Shown piece after piece: positions 47,066 to 56,373 of a stretch of 64,000 nucleotides of DNA. Below the pieces are notes generated by a model, which worked only from the letters and a program-made list of their open reading frames with translations, did not search any database and was not told the origin of the DNA. The translations under genes were made by a program, and so were the position numbers. Position 1 is the stretch's first letter. Every line of letters starts with the position of its first letter. This stretch comes from Kordiimonas sediminis (GTDB taxonomy: Bacteria; Pseudomonadota; Alphaproteobacteria; Sphingomonadales; Kordiimonadaceae): contig NZ_BNCI01000002.1 of assembly GCF_014656395.1 (NCBI RefSeq), positions 310,001-374,000 of the forward strand, in the 5' to 3' direction.

Positions 47066-47096
47066 AAAAGGCTGCCCAAAATGGACAGCCTTTTTG
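47066..47096 (-). terminator. terminator of the second TonB receptor gene
   Basis: AAAAGGCTG and CAGCCTTTT form a 9-bp stem, with further pairing inside; on the minus strand the T-run follows, fitting termination of the receptor transcript just after its stop codon at 47114. Confidence 0.82.
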
Positions 47097-47113
47097 ATGT
47101 TTGGGTGGCAGGT

Positions 47114-49531
47114 TTAGAACTTTTGTCCAAACCGTATACCAATAGAACGTGGTCGGTTCGTTTGGTGCACCGTATCTGTCGCACTGCGGAAGACGGTGTA
47201 GACAAAGTCTCCACGCTGAATTTCTGCGCGTTTGTCAAAAACATTGTCAACAAACAAGCCGAGCGACCATTTCTCCCCGTCTATACCAGCTGAGAAATTA
47301 ACCAGCGTGTAGCTGTCATTCCAGCTTCTACCATTAACGGTGACAGGGCTGAAACTACCATTGTTATAGGCAAACTGGGGATACTCGTTCGTATCAAGGT
47401 CATTCCAGCTGCCCCCTGTGTGTGTCAGGGACAATTGTGCAAAGGCTGGTAAACCCCTGATTTCCTCTGTGTAGCGTGCAGTTGCAGTGAACTGCAATTT
47501 GGGGACAAAGGGCATTCGGGTACCAGCGGCTGCAATCAGACTATCTGGATCACTGGCATCCTGGAAATAGTCCTTCTTCAGCTTGGCATCATTATAGGAT
47601 GCAGATAGCGACAGCGTTAAATTCTCGCTTGCTGCAAAGTCCAGATCAAATTCCGCGCCGTCTGTCTCGGATGCGCCGACGTTTTGAATAATCGTCAGGT
47701 TCGAAATAGAAAAGTCGAGGAATGAGAACTGCACATCGGTCCAGTTCAGATGGTAAATAGACCCGTTGAAACGCAGTCTGTTATTCATCCACTGAGTTTT
47801 CCATCCAAACTCAAAGTTTTCGACCCAGTCTGGCTCATATCCCGGGATACCTTCGACACGTGCTCTGTTTACACCGCCCGGCCGGTATCCGTCCGAATAG
47901 GTGAAATAGACCATGGCATCTTCATTGATGGTATATTCCAGGTTGGCTTTATATGTCTCGCCACTACCTTTGCTTTGTCCGTCAAGAATGCGGGTATCAA
48001 AACAGGGGTACTGTGGCTCACCTGCCGGATCTTCCACGAACTTTCCGTCAACATAAAAGCCGGTACAGTGCCTTAGGAATCCGTTAAAGCCGTACAGAGT
48101 GTTGTTAAACTTGAAAAGTCGCAAGCCACCGGTCAGGGTAAGTTTATCTGTCAGGTCGAAAGATATTTGACCAAACAAGGCTTTTTCCCGGTCTTCCCGC
48201 ACCTGACGTGTTTGCCACACAACAGTATTCGGATCTTCCAGAACGACCGTACCCGCCGGGTCAGCGTCTGGAACTGTCCAGCGCAGATCGAAGTTATGTT
48301 CCTGCTTCTGGTAGAAGGCACCGACAATCCAGCGCAGACGATTATCCTGAGGTGACTGTATACGAAGCTCGTGGCTATTGCGTTTGAACTTCTCGTCGCC
48401 GGTTACAAACTGGCGCGGATTGGCACAGCCACCATCGGCATTATAATAAAGACAGTAGCCAGCATCTTCATAATAATACTGCAGGTAGCTCTCCCAATAT
48501 TCACTGTAACCCGTGTAATCATAATAACTGACGCGGTCCCGGTTCAGGTAAGCACCTGCATAGACAACATCAAGATTACCGATTTTGCCGTCGATTGTCA
48601 GGGATGCCTGATACCAGTCTTCGTCATATTCATTGTCTGTGTAGCTGGTAACTTTCAGGTCACCAACGTCTTCAGGGTCATGAGAAAAATACCCTGTGGA
48701 CTTCTGTTCCTGATAGATCAGGCCCGGTGATATTGTCCAGTTTTCGTTCAAATCAACCTTTAGAAGGGCGCGGCCACCAGTTGTGGTGACATCGTTGAAG
48801 TCTTTTTCAGCAAAGTCATCATTGTTGATGGTAATGCCGCTTGAAGGGAATGTCAGTTCCGATGCAACATTATCAATATAGCCGCCATCTTCTTCATGCC
48901 AGCCAACAAGACGAATGGCAGCATTGTCTGAAATAGGCGCATTGACAAAACCTTCAAGAGTGTACCCCATTTCACCGGACTTGACGGTGTCGAGGGCCAC
49001 ATCATATCCGGCGGAGAATTCACCAATGACAGGCTTGTTGGTAATGATACGCAGGGTACCGGACTGTGAACTTGCGCCAAACAGCGTCCCCTGTGGTCCC
49101 GACAGTGTTTCCACGCGGGCAATATCATACATATGCAGATCAAGGATTTCATTGATCGTCGTTATTGGCTGTTCGTCCAGATATACGCCGACAGAAGGCA
49201 TGGAAGCAGAATGGTTTCCGTTGCTGCCGCTGACGATACCTCGCATATAAACTTGAGCCTGTCCCGGCCGAGCCTGCGTATAGCTGACAGTTGGCAGGAA
49301 TTTCACATAGTCATCAAACCCGTTTACATTCAGGTTTTCCAACTGGGTGTTGCCAAGTACCTGAACGGAAACAGCCACATCCTGTAGATTTTCAGTTCGT
49401 TTTTCCGCCGTGACAACAATTTCTTCAAGACTGAAGCTGGCGGTATCCTGTTGTGCTGACAAGGCCTGTGTAGGCAATATCAACGTTGATGCCAGCAAGG
49501 CTGACTTGGTCTGTAGTGTTAGAGTCCTCAT
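47114..49531 (-). CDS. TonB-dependent receptor
   Basis: An outer-membrane receptor of about 805 residues importing a substrate with TonB energy. Signal peptide MRTLTLQTKSALLASTLIL with cleavage near LSA, then the TonB-box-like and plug start FSLEEIVVTAEKRTENLQDVAVSV, a plug with SVGVYLDEQPI and RVETLSGPQGTLFGASSQSGTLRIIT, then a beta-barrel ending RSIGIRFGQKF. The IVVTAEKR type is abundant in sphingomonad-like alphaproteobacteria and often imports plant or aromatic compounds. Substrate unknown. ATG at 49531 is chosen over GTG at 49543, which is too close to GGGAGGG. Confidence 0.92.
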   Translation of the reverse strand: MRTLTLQTKSALLASTLILPTQALSAQQDTASFSLEEIVVTAEKRTENLQDVAVSVQVLGNTQLENLNVNGFDDYVKFLPTVSYTQARPGQAQVYMRGIVSGSNGNHSASMPSVGVYLDEQPITTINEILDLHMYDIARVETLSGPQGTLFGASSQSGTLRIITNKPVIGEFSAGYDVALDTVKSGEMGYTLEGFVNAPISDNAAIRLVGWHEEDGGYIDNVASELTFPSSGITINNDDFAEKDFNDVTTTGGRALLKVDLNENWTISPGLIYQEQKSTGYFSHDPEDVGDLKVTSYTDNEYDEDWYQASLTIDGKIGNLDVVYAGAYLNRDRVSYYDYTGYSEYWESYLQYYYEDAGYCLYYNADGGCANPRQFVTGDEKFKRNSHELRIQSPQDNRLRWIVGAFYQKQEHNFDLRWTVPDADPAGTVVLEDPNTVVWQTRQVREDREKALFGQISFDLTDKLTLTGGLRLFKFNNTLYGFNGFLRHCTGFYVDGKFVEDPAGEPQYPCFDTRILDGQSKGSGETYKANLEYTINEDAMVYFTYSDGYRPGGVNRARVEGIPGYEPDWVENFEFGWKTQWMNNRLRFNGSIYHLNWTDVQFSFLDFSISNLTIIQNVGASETDGAEFDLDFAASENLTLSLSASYNDAKLKKDYFQDASDPDSLIAAAGTRMPFVPKLQFTATARYTEEIRGLPAFAQLSLTHTGGSWNDLDTNEYPQFAYNNGSFSPVTVNGRSWNDSYTLVNFSAGIDGEKWSLGLFVDNVFDKRAEIQRGDFVYTVFRSATDTVHQTNRPRSIGIRFGQKF

Positions 49532-49634
49532 AGTGATTGACACCCTCCCTTGAGATGCTCCCCCATTTTCAAGTTGTATTTTTTTTGTGCACTCCCGAAC
49601 AGAAACTCAGAAAAAACTATAGACAGACCAGGAA

Positions 49635-49662
49635 ATTCTATATGATTATTATAAAGTTGCAA
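49635..49662 (-). promoter_or_regulatory. promoter of the second TonB receptor gene
   Basis: On the minus strand TTGCAA (49662-49657), a 16-nt spacer and TAGAAT (49640-49635) form a sigma-70-like promoter. The start would be near 49628, giving a leader of about 97 nt. No operator dyad is obvious. The gap between the two divergent genes (49532-49842) is 311 nt. Confidence 0.55.
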
Positions 49663-49687
49663 GCGGGCATAAATTTTTGAAACTTTA

Positions 49688-49885
49688 GTGTCGCGTAAAA
49701 GTCACATCAACGATCAGGCTACACCATTGGTTGATAAACTGAGTTTTGTATTGATGTTGGCACGGTATTACGGCGATAGTTCCTTAAATATTGGTCGTTT
49801 GGACAATTTGACTTTAAAGCGTGTCGGGGAGGGCAGGTTTACGTGGCTCATGGAGAACATAGTGGTAACCTTCAAACGGCTCTGA
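49688..49885 (+). CDS. doubtful small ORF overlapping the sulfotransferase start
   Basis: A possible 65-residue product starting at GTG 49688, no ribosome site seen. Its middle (ARYYGDSSLNIGRLDNLTL, then KRVGEGRF) looks protein-like and reminds me of small alphaproteobacterial hypothetical proteins of about the same length with a Y-G-S-S-L core, but the C-terminus is missing because it runs 43 nt into the sulfotransferase gene in another frame. It may be a degraded remnant rather than a working gene. Confidence 0.25.
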   Translation: MSRKSHINDQATPLVDKLSFVLMLARYYGDSSLNIGRLDNLTLKRVGEGRFTWLMENIVVTFKRL

Positions 49886-51843
49886 ATCATGCGGCACGTT
49901 TGTTAGGACGTTCCCCCGAAATGGCGCTGGAGCAAGCGAATGAAATTCTGAAGGTGGTTCCTGAAACCGCTGGTGCACTGCATATAAAGGCGTCAGCATG
50001 CAGAATGCTGGGTCAAACCGCTACGGCGTTGGAAATACTTTTAGGCCTTGAAGAAAAATATCCTGCAGTAGCTTCCATTCACCGTGAACTTGGTCTTGTA
50101 TTCGGTGCTAACGGAAATAGTGATCGTGCCACTCGATACCTGCGACAGGCGGTTGAATTAGACCCTTCCTTTATTGAAGGCTGGCGATCACTTGCAGAGC
50201 AATATGATGCCTGCGGCATGGAGGAGGAGCGCGACGCAGCCTATGCGGCTCATTTAAAAGCGTCTGCCACCAACCCGGAAACGGCGGAGGCCGTGCGTTT
50301 ATTCTCCGATGGGGCCCTGCATAAGGCAGAGGAACTAGCGCGATCAATTCTGAAGAAAGACCCAATGAATGTAACGGCCATCCGGGTGCTTGCAGATATT
50401 GGCTTGAAGGTTGGACGTTTTGAAGACGCGCAAAACCTGCTTGAACGTTGCCTCGAATTGGCGCCCACTTTCTCGCTAGCGCGACACAGTTATGCAATTG
50501 CACTATTCAGACGTCATAAGTTCCGGGAGGCTGTGACAGAACTGGATACCCTGCTTAAATCCGAGCCAGGCAATCCCAGCTACTTGATTTTAAAAGGATC
50601 TGCACTTGTGCAGAAAGGGGATCATCAGGCTGCACTGGAGATTTATGAGGCGCTGGTAAAGAAATACCCCAAGCAGGTAACTGCCCAGATGAATTTTGGT
50701 CATACGCTGAAATCAGTCGGGCGTATCGACGAAGCCGTAGCAGCTTACCGTGCCTGCATTACCGTAGGCCCCTCAATCGGGGAGGCTTATTGGAGTTTGG
50801 CTAATCTGAAAACTTTCAGATTTACAGATGCGGATATCAATATGATGCTGTCGCGCCTTGAGGAGGATAAGGTCAGCCCGGATGAACGTACCCATTTGGA
50901 ATTTGCACTGGGTAAGGCGTATGAAGACCGGCAGGACTATGATCAGTCGTTCCAGCACTATGCGAAAGGCAATGCCATTCGCAAAAAGAAGCACCGATAT
51001 GACCCCAGACGCAATGTGTATGACAGTGCCCGTCAAATTCACACGCTGACGCAGGAATTTTTTGAAACGCGCAAAGGGTGGGGGCATACAGCACCCGATC
51101 CAATTTTTGTCGTGGGGTTGCCGCGGGCAGGTTCAACATTGATTGAGCAAATCTTATCATCCCATTCATTGGTGGAGGGTACTGCGGAATTAACAGACAT
51201 TATTGCAATGTCCCGTAAACTGGGCGGTAAAGAGCGATTGACTGGCCCATCCAAGTATCCGGAAATTTTGGAAGACGTTACCGAAGAGCAGGCGCTGGCA
51301 CTTGGGCAGGATTATATCCGCACGACGATGATACAGCGACACGGCAGCCCTTTTTTCATTGATAAAATGCCGAATAATTTTTTGCATGTTGGGTTGATCC
51401 ATATGATTTTGCCCAATGCAAAAATCATCGACGCCAGAAGGCACCCAATGGCCGGCTGTTTTGCAGGGTATAAACAGTTGTTTGCCCGGGGGCAGACGTT
51501 TACGTATTCACTGGAAGATATTGGTCATTATTATCGTGACTATGTGAAGGTAATGGACCACTGGGACAGTGTTTTACCTGGGCGCGTGCACCGCGTTCAA
51601 TATGAAGACATGGTTGACGATACCGAAAATCAGATACGGCGACTGTTGGACTATTGCGGATTACCTTTTGAAGAGGGGTGTCTTAAGTTTTACGAGACTA
51701 AACGTGCCATTAGAACGCCTAGCTCGGAGCAGGTTCGCCAACCAGTCTATAAAGACGCATTGGAACTATGGCGCCATTATGAGGCTAATCTAGACCCACT
51801 GAAAGAGGCACTTGGGCCATTACTGGATAGATATCCCATATAA
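49843..51843 (+). CDS. TPR-repeat sulfotransferase
   Basis: A 666-residue protein with about nine tetratricopeptide repeats (residues about 1-360; e.g. ASIHRELGLVFGANGNSDRATRYLRQAVELDP) and a C-terminal sulfotransferase domain. The PAPS-binding loop is VGLPRAGSTLIEQIL near residue 421-435 and the 3'-phosphate motif is DARRHPMAGCFAGYKQLF. This is the bacterial relative of tyrosylprotein sulfotransferases; the acceptor is unknown, the TPR part probably holding it. The start is GTG with GGGGAGGG 9 nt upstream. It is divergent from a TonB receptor and stands alone. Confidence 0.9.
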   Translation: MAHGEHSGNLQTALNHAARLLGRSPEMALEQANEILKVVPETAGALHIKASACRMLGQTATALEILLGLEEKYPAVASIHRELGLVFGANGNSDRATRYLRQAVELDPSFIEGWRSLAEQYDACGMEEERDAAYAAHLKASATNPETAEAVRLFSDGALHKAEELARSILKKDPMNVTAIRVLADIGLKVGRFEDAQNLLERCLELAPTFSLARHSYAIALFRRHKFREAVTELDTLLKSEPGNPSYLILKGSALVQKGDHQAALEIYEALVKKYPKQVTAQMNFGHTLKSVGRIDEAVAAYRACITVGPSIGEAYWSLANLKTFRFTDADINMMLSRLEEDKVSPDERTHLEFALGKAYEDRQDYDQSFQHYAKGNAIRKKKHRYDPRRNVYDSARQIHTLTQEFFETRKGWGHTAPDPIFVVGLPRAGSTLIEQILSSHSLVEGTAELTDIIAMSRKLGGKERLTGPSKYPEILEDVTEEQALALGQDYIRTTMIQRHGSPFFIDKMPNNFLHVGLIHMILPNAKIIDARRHPMAGCFAGYKQLFARGQTFTYSLEDIGHYYRDYVKVMDHWDSVLPGRVHRVQYEDMVDDTENQIRRLLDYCGLPFEEGCLKFYETKRAIRTPSSEQVRQPVYKDALELWRHYEANLDPLKEALGPLLDRYPI

Positions 51844-52534
51844 ACTGGCATTTTCGAATAATATTTTAGAAAAGGTGCTGATAGTGTTTTTGGCTATCGG
51901 GTACTAGGTCTGTGGACACGTCTGTAAGAAACGTATTTGAATATTTTAAGCCGAGTCTTTTTAATGAATGCAGTTATTTCAGTGAAATTTGAAATTTTTT
52001 TCTTTTTTCTGCCTGAAATTTTCTGATTTTTTGCAAGTCCCGTAACTGAATGTAGTTGCATAAATGGCTACAATTCATAGATGTACCCTTCTCGAGATGG
52101 TTTTTTAAATACCCATATTAGTTTTACATAAGCACCTCTAGATAGAAATGCTGGAAATGGGTTTCTCCTCAATGAGTATATTGGATCAGTGTATCTTCTG
52201 TTTTGAGAAACATCCCTGTTCAATCTGACCGATAAAGTAGTATTTTGTTAACCTAATTGGATGAATCTGGTCATAGTTCTGAGGTTTAAGGAGGATGTGA
52301 TAAAAGCCAACGTGTCAGAGATAGGATTGCTCGTCTATCTAATTGGCATCACTGGCAAAATGTAAATTTTTTCTGAGCCATCATACTCTCCTTGTTGTGT
52401 GTAACAGGGTCCGGCTGTCTGTGAACATTCGTCTCACCCCAGCTTGTTCCTTGAAATACTGCAAATCAAACCATATTGGTATTATATACCTGTTGTCTGA
52501 AAACGATCGGGTAAGCACGTAAGAGGGGTAGTTC
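51844..52534. other. 691-nt AT-rich gene-free region
   Basis: No convincing gene on either strand. It is AT-rich with T-runs near 51993-52035. An AAGGAGG at 52289-52295 is followed only by very short frames. A 7-bp GTTTCTC/GAGAAAC pair about 45 nt apart (52160-52215) may be chance. It should hold the promoter for the PAS/chemoreceptor cluster, but I could not fix a -35/-10 pair or a flagellar-type promoter. Confidence 0.5.
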
Positions 52535-53065
52535 ATGGCGATTAACAGAGCAGTTCCCACAAATGAAGAAATCCTGTTTGGTCAGGATGAGATCATTGTT
52601 TCCAAGACCGACCTTAAAGGCCGCATAATTTATGCGAATGAAGTTTTCTGCCGAGTGGCAGAAATGACAACACGCGAAGTGATCGGGCAGCCACATAACA
52701 TCATCAGGCATCCTGACATGCCGCGTGCTGTCTTTAAGCTTTTATGGGATACCATCAGCAAAGGTGAAGAGATCTTTGCCTATGTCAAAAACATGTCTAA
52801 AACCGGTAAATACTACTGGGTTATTGCCCATGTGACACCCAGCTACTCGCAGTTGGGTGAAATAGACGGTTATCATTCAAACCGACGTTTACCATCCAAG
52901 TCGGGCGTCAATGATATTGCTCCGGCATATGACCAATTGCTTGCAGAAGAACGAAAGCACAGCAACCCGAAAGAGGCACTGGCTGCAAGCTATGCGCTTC
53001 TACATGAAATGGTTGAAAAAAACGGCACAGATTATGCCGAATTTATCTGGTCAACAGGAGAATAG
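52535..53065 (+). CDS. Aer-like PAS sensor protein without membrane anchor
   Basis: A 176-residue soluble protein with one PAS domain (residues about 18-125). It carries the Aer-type core: [40 protein letters not shown] and [19 protein letters not shown]. In E. coli Aer this PAS binds FAD and senses redox state for aerotaxis; FAD binding here is inferred from that likeness. The rest is a helical tail with no HAMP, membrane or signalling domain. It ends 2 nt before a chemoreceptor gene, so the two are translationally coupled, as if Aer had been split. Confidence 0.88.
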   Translation: MAINRAVPTNEEILFGQDEIIVSKTDLKGRIIYANEVFCRVAEMTTREVIGQPHNIIRHPDMPRAVFKLLWDTISKGEEIFAYVKNMSKTGKYYWVIAHVTPSYSQLGEIDGYHSNRRLPSKSGVNDIAPAYDQLLAEERKHSNPKEALAASYALLHEMVEKNGTDYAEFIWSTGE

Positions 53066-53067
53066 AC

Positions 53068-54306
53068 ATGTTTTCATTCTTTCCAACAAAGCAGCAAGAA
53101 GACCCAACAAAGGGCTTTAGCGCGACTGATATTGAGGCAATGGAAAATAAAGTAGCCTTGTATGAAAATGCATTTAAAGAGATAACGGATGTAGCTTTGC
53201 GCGTAGCGAAAGGTGATCTGAGCGCAAGAGTTGTCTACTGGGATGAATACGGTGAACTGTCACCCACTTTGTCCGCGATTAATCAGGCATTTGATCTGAC
53301 AGATGCCTATATTCGCGAGGCAGGAAATTCGCTTGAAGCAGCGCTTGACAAAAAATACTACCGAATATTCCTGACGCAGGGGATTTTGGGTGATTTTGGT
53401 CGCGGGGCGAAAATCATCAATACGGCTTCTGCAAAAATGAAGGCGAATGACGCAGAGCGAAAGACGATGTTATCGAATCTTGCTGATACTTTCGAGAAAG
53501 AAGTCGGCACAATTGTAACGTCTCTGAATGCGGCGTCCAGTCAAACCAACGAAGCGGCTGAACGGCTTATTCATCATACACTACAAAACCAGGAACGCGC
53601 GACGTCCGTTGCAGCTGCCGCAGAACAGGCAACTGTTAATGTTCAAACCGTTGCGGCAGCCACAGAACAATTGTCTGCCTCTGTTGAAGAAATTGCGCAG
53701 CAGGTTTCCACGTCCTCAACCAAGACAAATCAGGCGGCAGACGTGGCATCAAACACATCCGAAACTATTATGGGTTTGAATGCAGCCTCGCAGGCGATCG
53801 GGCAGGTGATCAATCTTATCAATGATATTGCAGAGCAAACTAATCTACTTGCGCTTAATGCAACTATTGAAGCTGCAAGAGCAGGAGATGCTGGCCGGGG
53901 GTTCGCGGTTGTGGCGTCTGAGGTGAAGTCGCTTGCCAACCAGACGGCGACTGCAACAAGTGATATTGGCGCACAAATTCAGGATATACAAAATCAGACA
54001 AACACTTCGGTGAAGGCAGTTGCCAATATAAAAGACCTGATACTTGGACTGAATGAAATTGCCGGTGCAATCGCCTCTGCTACAGAAGAGCAGACCGCAG
54101 CCACACTAGAGATTAGCCGCAACATTCAGGAAGCATCGCAAGGTACGATCGAAGTTTCCCACAGCATTGCTTCGGTAAACGAGACATCTGTTCGTACCAT
54201 GAACAGAGCGGAAGAAGTAAAATCCGCTGCCGGTCATGTTACGGAACAGGTAACTGACCTGCAAGAGCGTTCTGCCAAGTTTGTTGCATCCGTTCGCAGT
54301 CTTTAG
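53068..54306 (+). CDS. soluble methyl-accepting chemotaxis protein
   Basis: A 412-residue chemoreceptor without membrane segments. Residues about 25-130 contain HAMP-like helices ([23 protein letters not shown]). The rest is the coiled-coil signalling domain with the conserved hairpin tip [23 protein letters not shown] and [18 protein letters not shown], which binds CheA/CheW. There is no sensor domain of its own and no C-terminal CheR-docking pentapeptide. It starts 2 nt after the PAS gene, which probably provides its input. A histidine kinase gene follows 46 nt later. Confidence 0.9.
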   Translation: MFSFFPTKQQEDPTKGFSATDIEAMENKVALYENAFKEITDVALRVAKGDLSARVVYWDEYGELSPTLSAINQAFDLTDAYIREAGNSLEAALDKKYYRIFLTQGILGDFGRGAKIINTASAKMKANDAERKTMLSNLADTFEKEVGTIVTSLNAASSQTNEAAERLIHHTLQNQERATSVAAAAEQATVNVQTVAAATEQLSASVEEIAQQVSTSSTKTNQAADVASNTSETIMGLNAASQAIGQVINLINDIAEQTNLLALNATIEAARAGDAGRGFAVVASEVKSLANQTATATSDIGAQIQDIQNQTNTSVKAVANIKDLILGLNEIAGAIASATEEQTAATLEISRNIQEASQGTIEVSHSIASVNETSVRTMNRAEEVKSAAGHVTEQVTDLQERSAKFVASVRSL

Positions 54307-54352
54307 GTCCAGATATCAAATGTATTGTTGAGGGTCTGGTCGAGGGTAAATG

Positions 54353-56008
54353 ATGTCAGGCATGTTAGATGAAATTACATCGATTCAGCAGGCGTTTCTG
54401 TCTGGTTGTGACCGGACAGAACTTTTTGAACGCCTGCTAACTGTTGTTGTAGAAATGACAGACAGTCAGTACGGCTACATTGGTGAAGTTTCACAGGATC
54501 AGGAAACGGGTCAGCGTGTCTTGCAAACGCGGGCATCTTACGGTTTAGGCACTCATATAAGCCGTGATGAGACCTATCATGATTTGATACGGTCGGGTCA
54601 GGCGGTCCGTAATCTGGATAATATCTTTGGTGAATGTGTGCTGACTGGGAAAACGGTTATATCGAATGATATAGCTGACCAGATGGATTTGGTTGATATG
54701 CCTCATGGGCACCGACCGATCACCCGGTTCCTTGGCGTGCCCTTATTCGCCAATGATGCAATAATTGGTATGTTTGGACTGGCCAACCGTCCAGAGGATT
54801 ATACCAAAGATCTGGTGGCAGAATTGACGCCAATTATCAGTACTCTAAGCACAATCATCACGGCCCAGCGCAGTCAACGACAATATAATCATTTAATCAC
54901 TGAGTTGCAGTATCAGAAAAATGCACTGGACGAGCATAGTATTGTCAGCATTACAAACAGCCGCGGTATCATCACATATGTGAATGACTTTTTCTGCGAA
55001 CTTACGGGCTATTCCTCGCAGGAACTTGTCGGGAAAACCCATGCAATTGTCAATTCCGGTCATCACAGCAAGGCGTTTTGGGACGATATGTGGCGCACGA
55101 TCCGTAGTGGCCAAACCTGGCGCGGTATCATCCGCAATAAAAAGAAAAACGGTGATTATTACTGGGTCAAATCAACAATGATGGCGCATAAAAACAGGCA
55201 AGGTAAAATTGACCGGTACATTGCGATCCGAACCGATGTTACAAATGAGATTGAACAACAGTTCAAGCTGCAAGGCGCGGTCGAAGAAGCAGAATCTGCA
55301 AATGCTTCAAAGTCGATTTTTATTGCATCAATGAACCACGAACTTCGCACGCCGATTAACGCCATTTCCGGATTTTCCCAAATGATAGAGGAAGAAGCGT
55401 TTGGCCCAATCGGGTCGCAGAAATATCTGGAATATGCAAAAGATATTCATACAAGTAGTCAGCTGTTGAATTCCATGATTGATGATATTCTTCATATTTC
55501 ACAATTGGATTCAAAAAGTTATGAGCCAAAGTCTGAATATTTGCATTTGCGGGACGTTACTGAAGAACTCTTGCATTCATTCCAGCCAGCAATTGATGCA
55601 AAGCAGCTTGTCGTGAAAGTCGACATAGATGAAGCGCTGCCAGAAATTATGAACCTGGATAAAAACCTGGTGCTGCATCTATTTAATAATCTTGTTTCCA
55701 ATGCGATAAAGCATACTCCTGCAGAGGGGTGGGTTCGGGTCGTCTGGTCGCCTAGTGCAGACAGTAGCGGGCTTCAGATATCAGTTGAGGACTCAGGTCC
55801 CGGCTTCCCACAGGATGTTGTAGATAAGGTAGGGGAGCCGTTTCTTATGGGAGAAAATCCGTATCATGCCCGGCATCCAAATTCCGGGACGGGGCTGGGG
55901 CTTTATATTACCAAGAAAATTGCCACGTTCCTTGGGGGCAATCTCACGATTGGAAATACGGAGAATGGCGGTTTTGCCGGTGTTTCCTGGCCACTGAAGC
56001 CGCTATAG
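54353..56008 (+). CDS. GAF-PAS histidine kinase
   Basis: A soluble sensor kinase of about 551 residues: GAF domain (about 15-180), PAS/PAC (about 200-310; the core ITYVNDFFCELTGYSSQELVG and KKNGDYYWVKSTMMAH is of the same Aer-like kind as the upstream PAS protein), HisKA with the phosphorylated His in MNHELRTPIN (about 333), and HATPase_c with N-box LFNNLVSNAIKH, VEDSGPGFP and GTGLGLYI. No receiver domain and no response regulator gene nearby. ATG 54353 suits the GAGGG site best; 54350 is also possible. It probably works in the same sensory cluster. Confidence 0.9.
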   Translation: MSGMLDEITSIQQAFLSGCDRTELFERLLTVVVEMTDSQYGYIGEVSQDQETGQRVLQTRASYGLGTHISRDETYHDLIRSGQAVRNLDNIFGECVLTGKTVISNDIADQMDLVDMPHGHRPITRFLGVPLFANDAIIGMFGLANRPEDYTKDLVAELTPIISTLSTIITAQRSQRQYNHLITELQYQKNALDEHSIVSITNSRGIITYVNDFFCELTGYSSQELVGKTHAIVNSGHHSKAFWDDMWRTIRSGQTWRGIIRNKKKNGDYYWVKSTMMAHKNRQGKIDRYIAIRTDVTNEIEQQFKLQGAVEEAESANASKSIFIASMNHELRTPINAISGFSQMIEEEAFGPIGSQKYLEYAKDIHTSSQLLNSMIDDILHISQLDSKSYEPKSEYLHLRDVTEELLHSFQPAIDAKQLVVKVDIDEALPEIMNLDKNLVLHLFNNLVSNAIKHTPAEGWVRVVWSPSADSSGLQISVEDSGPGFPQDVVDKVGEPFLMGENPYHARHPNSGTGLGLYITKKIATFLGGNLTIGNTENGGFAGVSWPLKPL

Positions 56009-56101
56009 TTTTGCGGTCCTGACCCATTATTAGAGCCGTTCACATCTGTCTTTGAGCAGTCTGCTCACTTCCGGTGGGTTTCTCTAACTAACCGTACCAG
56101 T

Positions 56102-56129
56102 GTTTTCCCGAAACTAACCGGGAGAAAAC
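56102..56129 (+). promoter_or_regulatory. hairpin covering the ribosome site of the small exported ORF
   Basis: GTTTT-CCCG and CGGG-AG-AAAAC form a 9-bp stem with a 2-nt bulge around the loop AAACTAAC. The GGGAG that would serve as ribosome site for the ATG at 56132 is in the right arm, so folding would hide it. Confidence 0.45.
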
Positions 56130-56131
56130 AC

Positions 56132-56341
56132 ATGATACAATTCAATAAAATATGGGCTGCTGCTGGCGTGGCAGCTTGTCTAACAAGTGGGGTCCGGGCC
56201 GACAGCGAGGATGCTTTCATTTCCTATTCTTTCGCCGAAATTGGAATAGCGCATGATAATTTCAATGCGAATGGCCTGACAGTGTACTCACCCGATTATA
56301 AATCTCCAGTACTGATGCGTGCATTACTCAATCTCCCCTGA
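56132..56341 (+). pseudogene. truncated exported protein, possible outer-membrane barrel remnant
   Basis: A 69-residue frame with a good signal peptide (KIWAAAGVAACLTSGVRA) followed by SEDAFISYSFAEIGIAHDNF, which looks like the first strand of small outer-membrane beta-barrel proteins. It then stops; no further strand-like sequence follows in any frame before the convergent MATE gene 33 nt on. Ribosome site GGGAG is present. I read it as the stump of a deleted barrel gene; a genuine tiny exported protein is the alternative. A dyad CTCCCCTG/CAGGGGAG (56333-56360) spans its stop codon. Confidence 0.5.
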
Positions 56342-56373
56342 TGGTCAGACACCAGGGGAGAAGGGGTTGATCA

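Noticed and set aside
43188-52075. The 17-mer TGCATAAATGGCTACAA occurs both at the start of the first TadE-like gene and near 52058
   Set aside because: One exact 17-mer match in 64 kb is not far from chance, and the surrounding sequence does not match, so it is not a supported repeat family.
52285-52365. AAGGAGG followed by very short frames in the 691-nt gap
   Set aside because: The nearest start is too close to the ribosome site, the frame has about 22 codons and no recognisable feature; an overlapping Arg-rich frame lacks a start.
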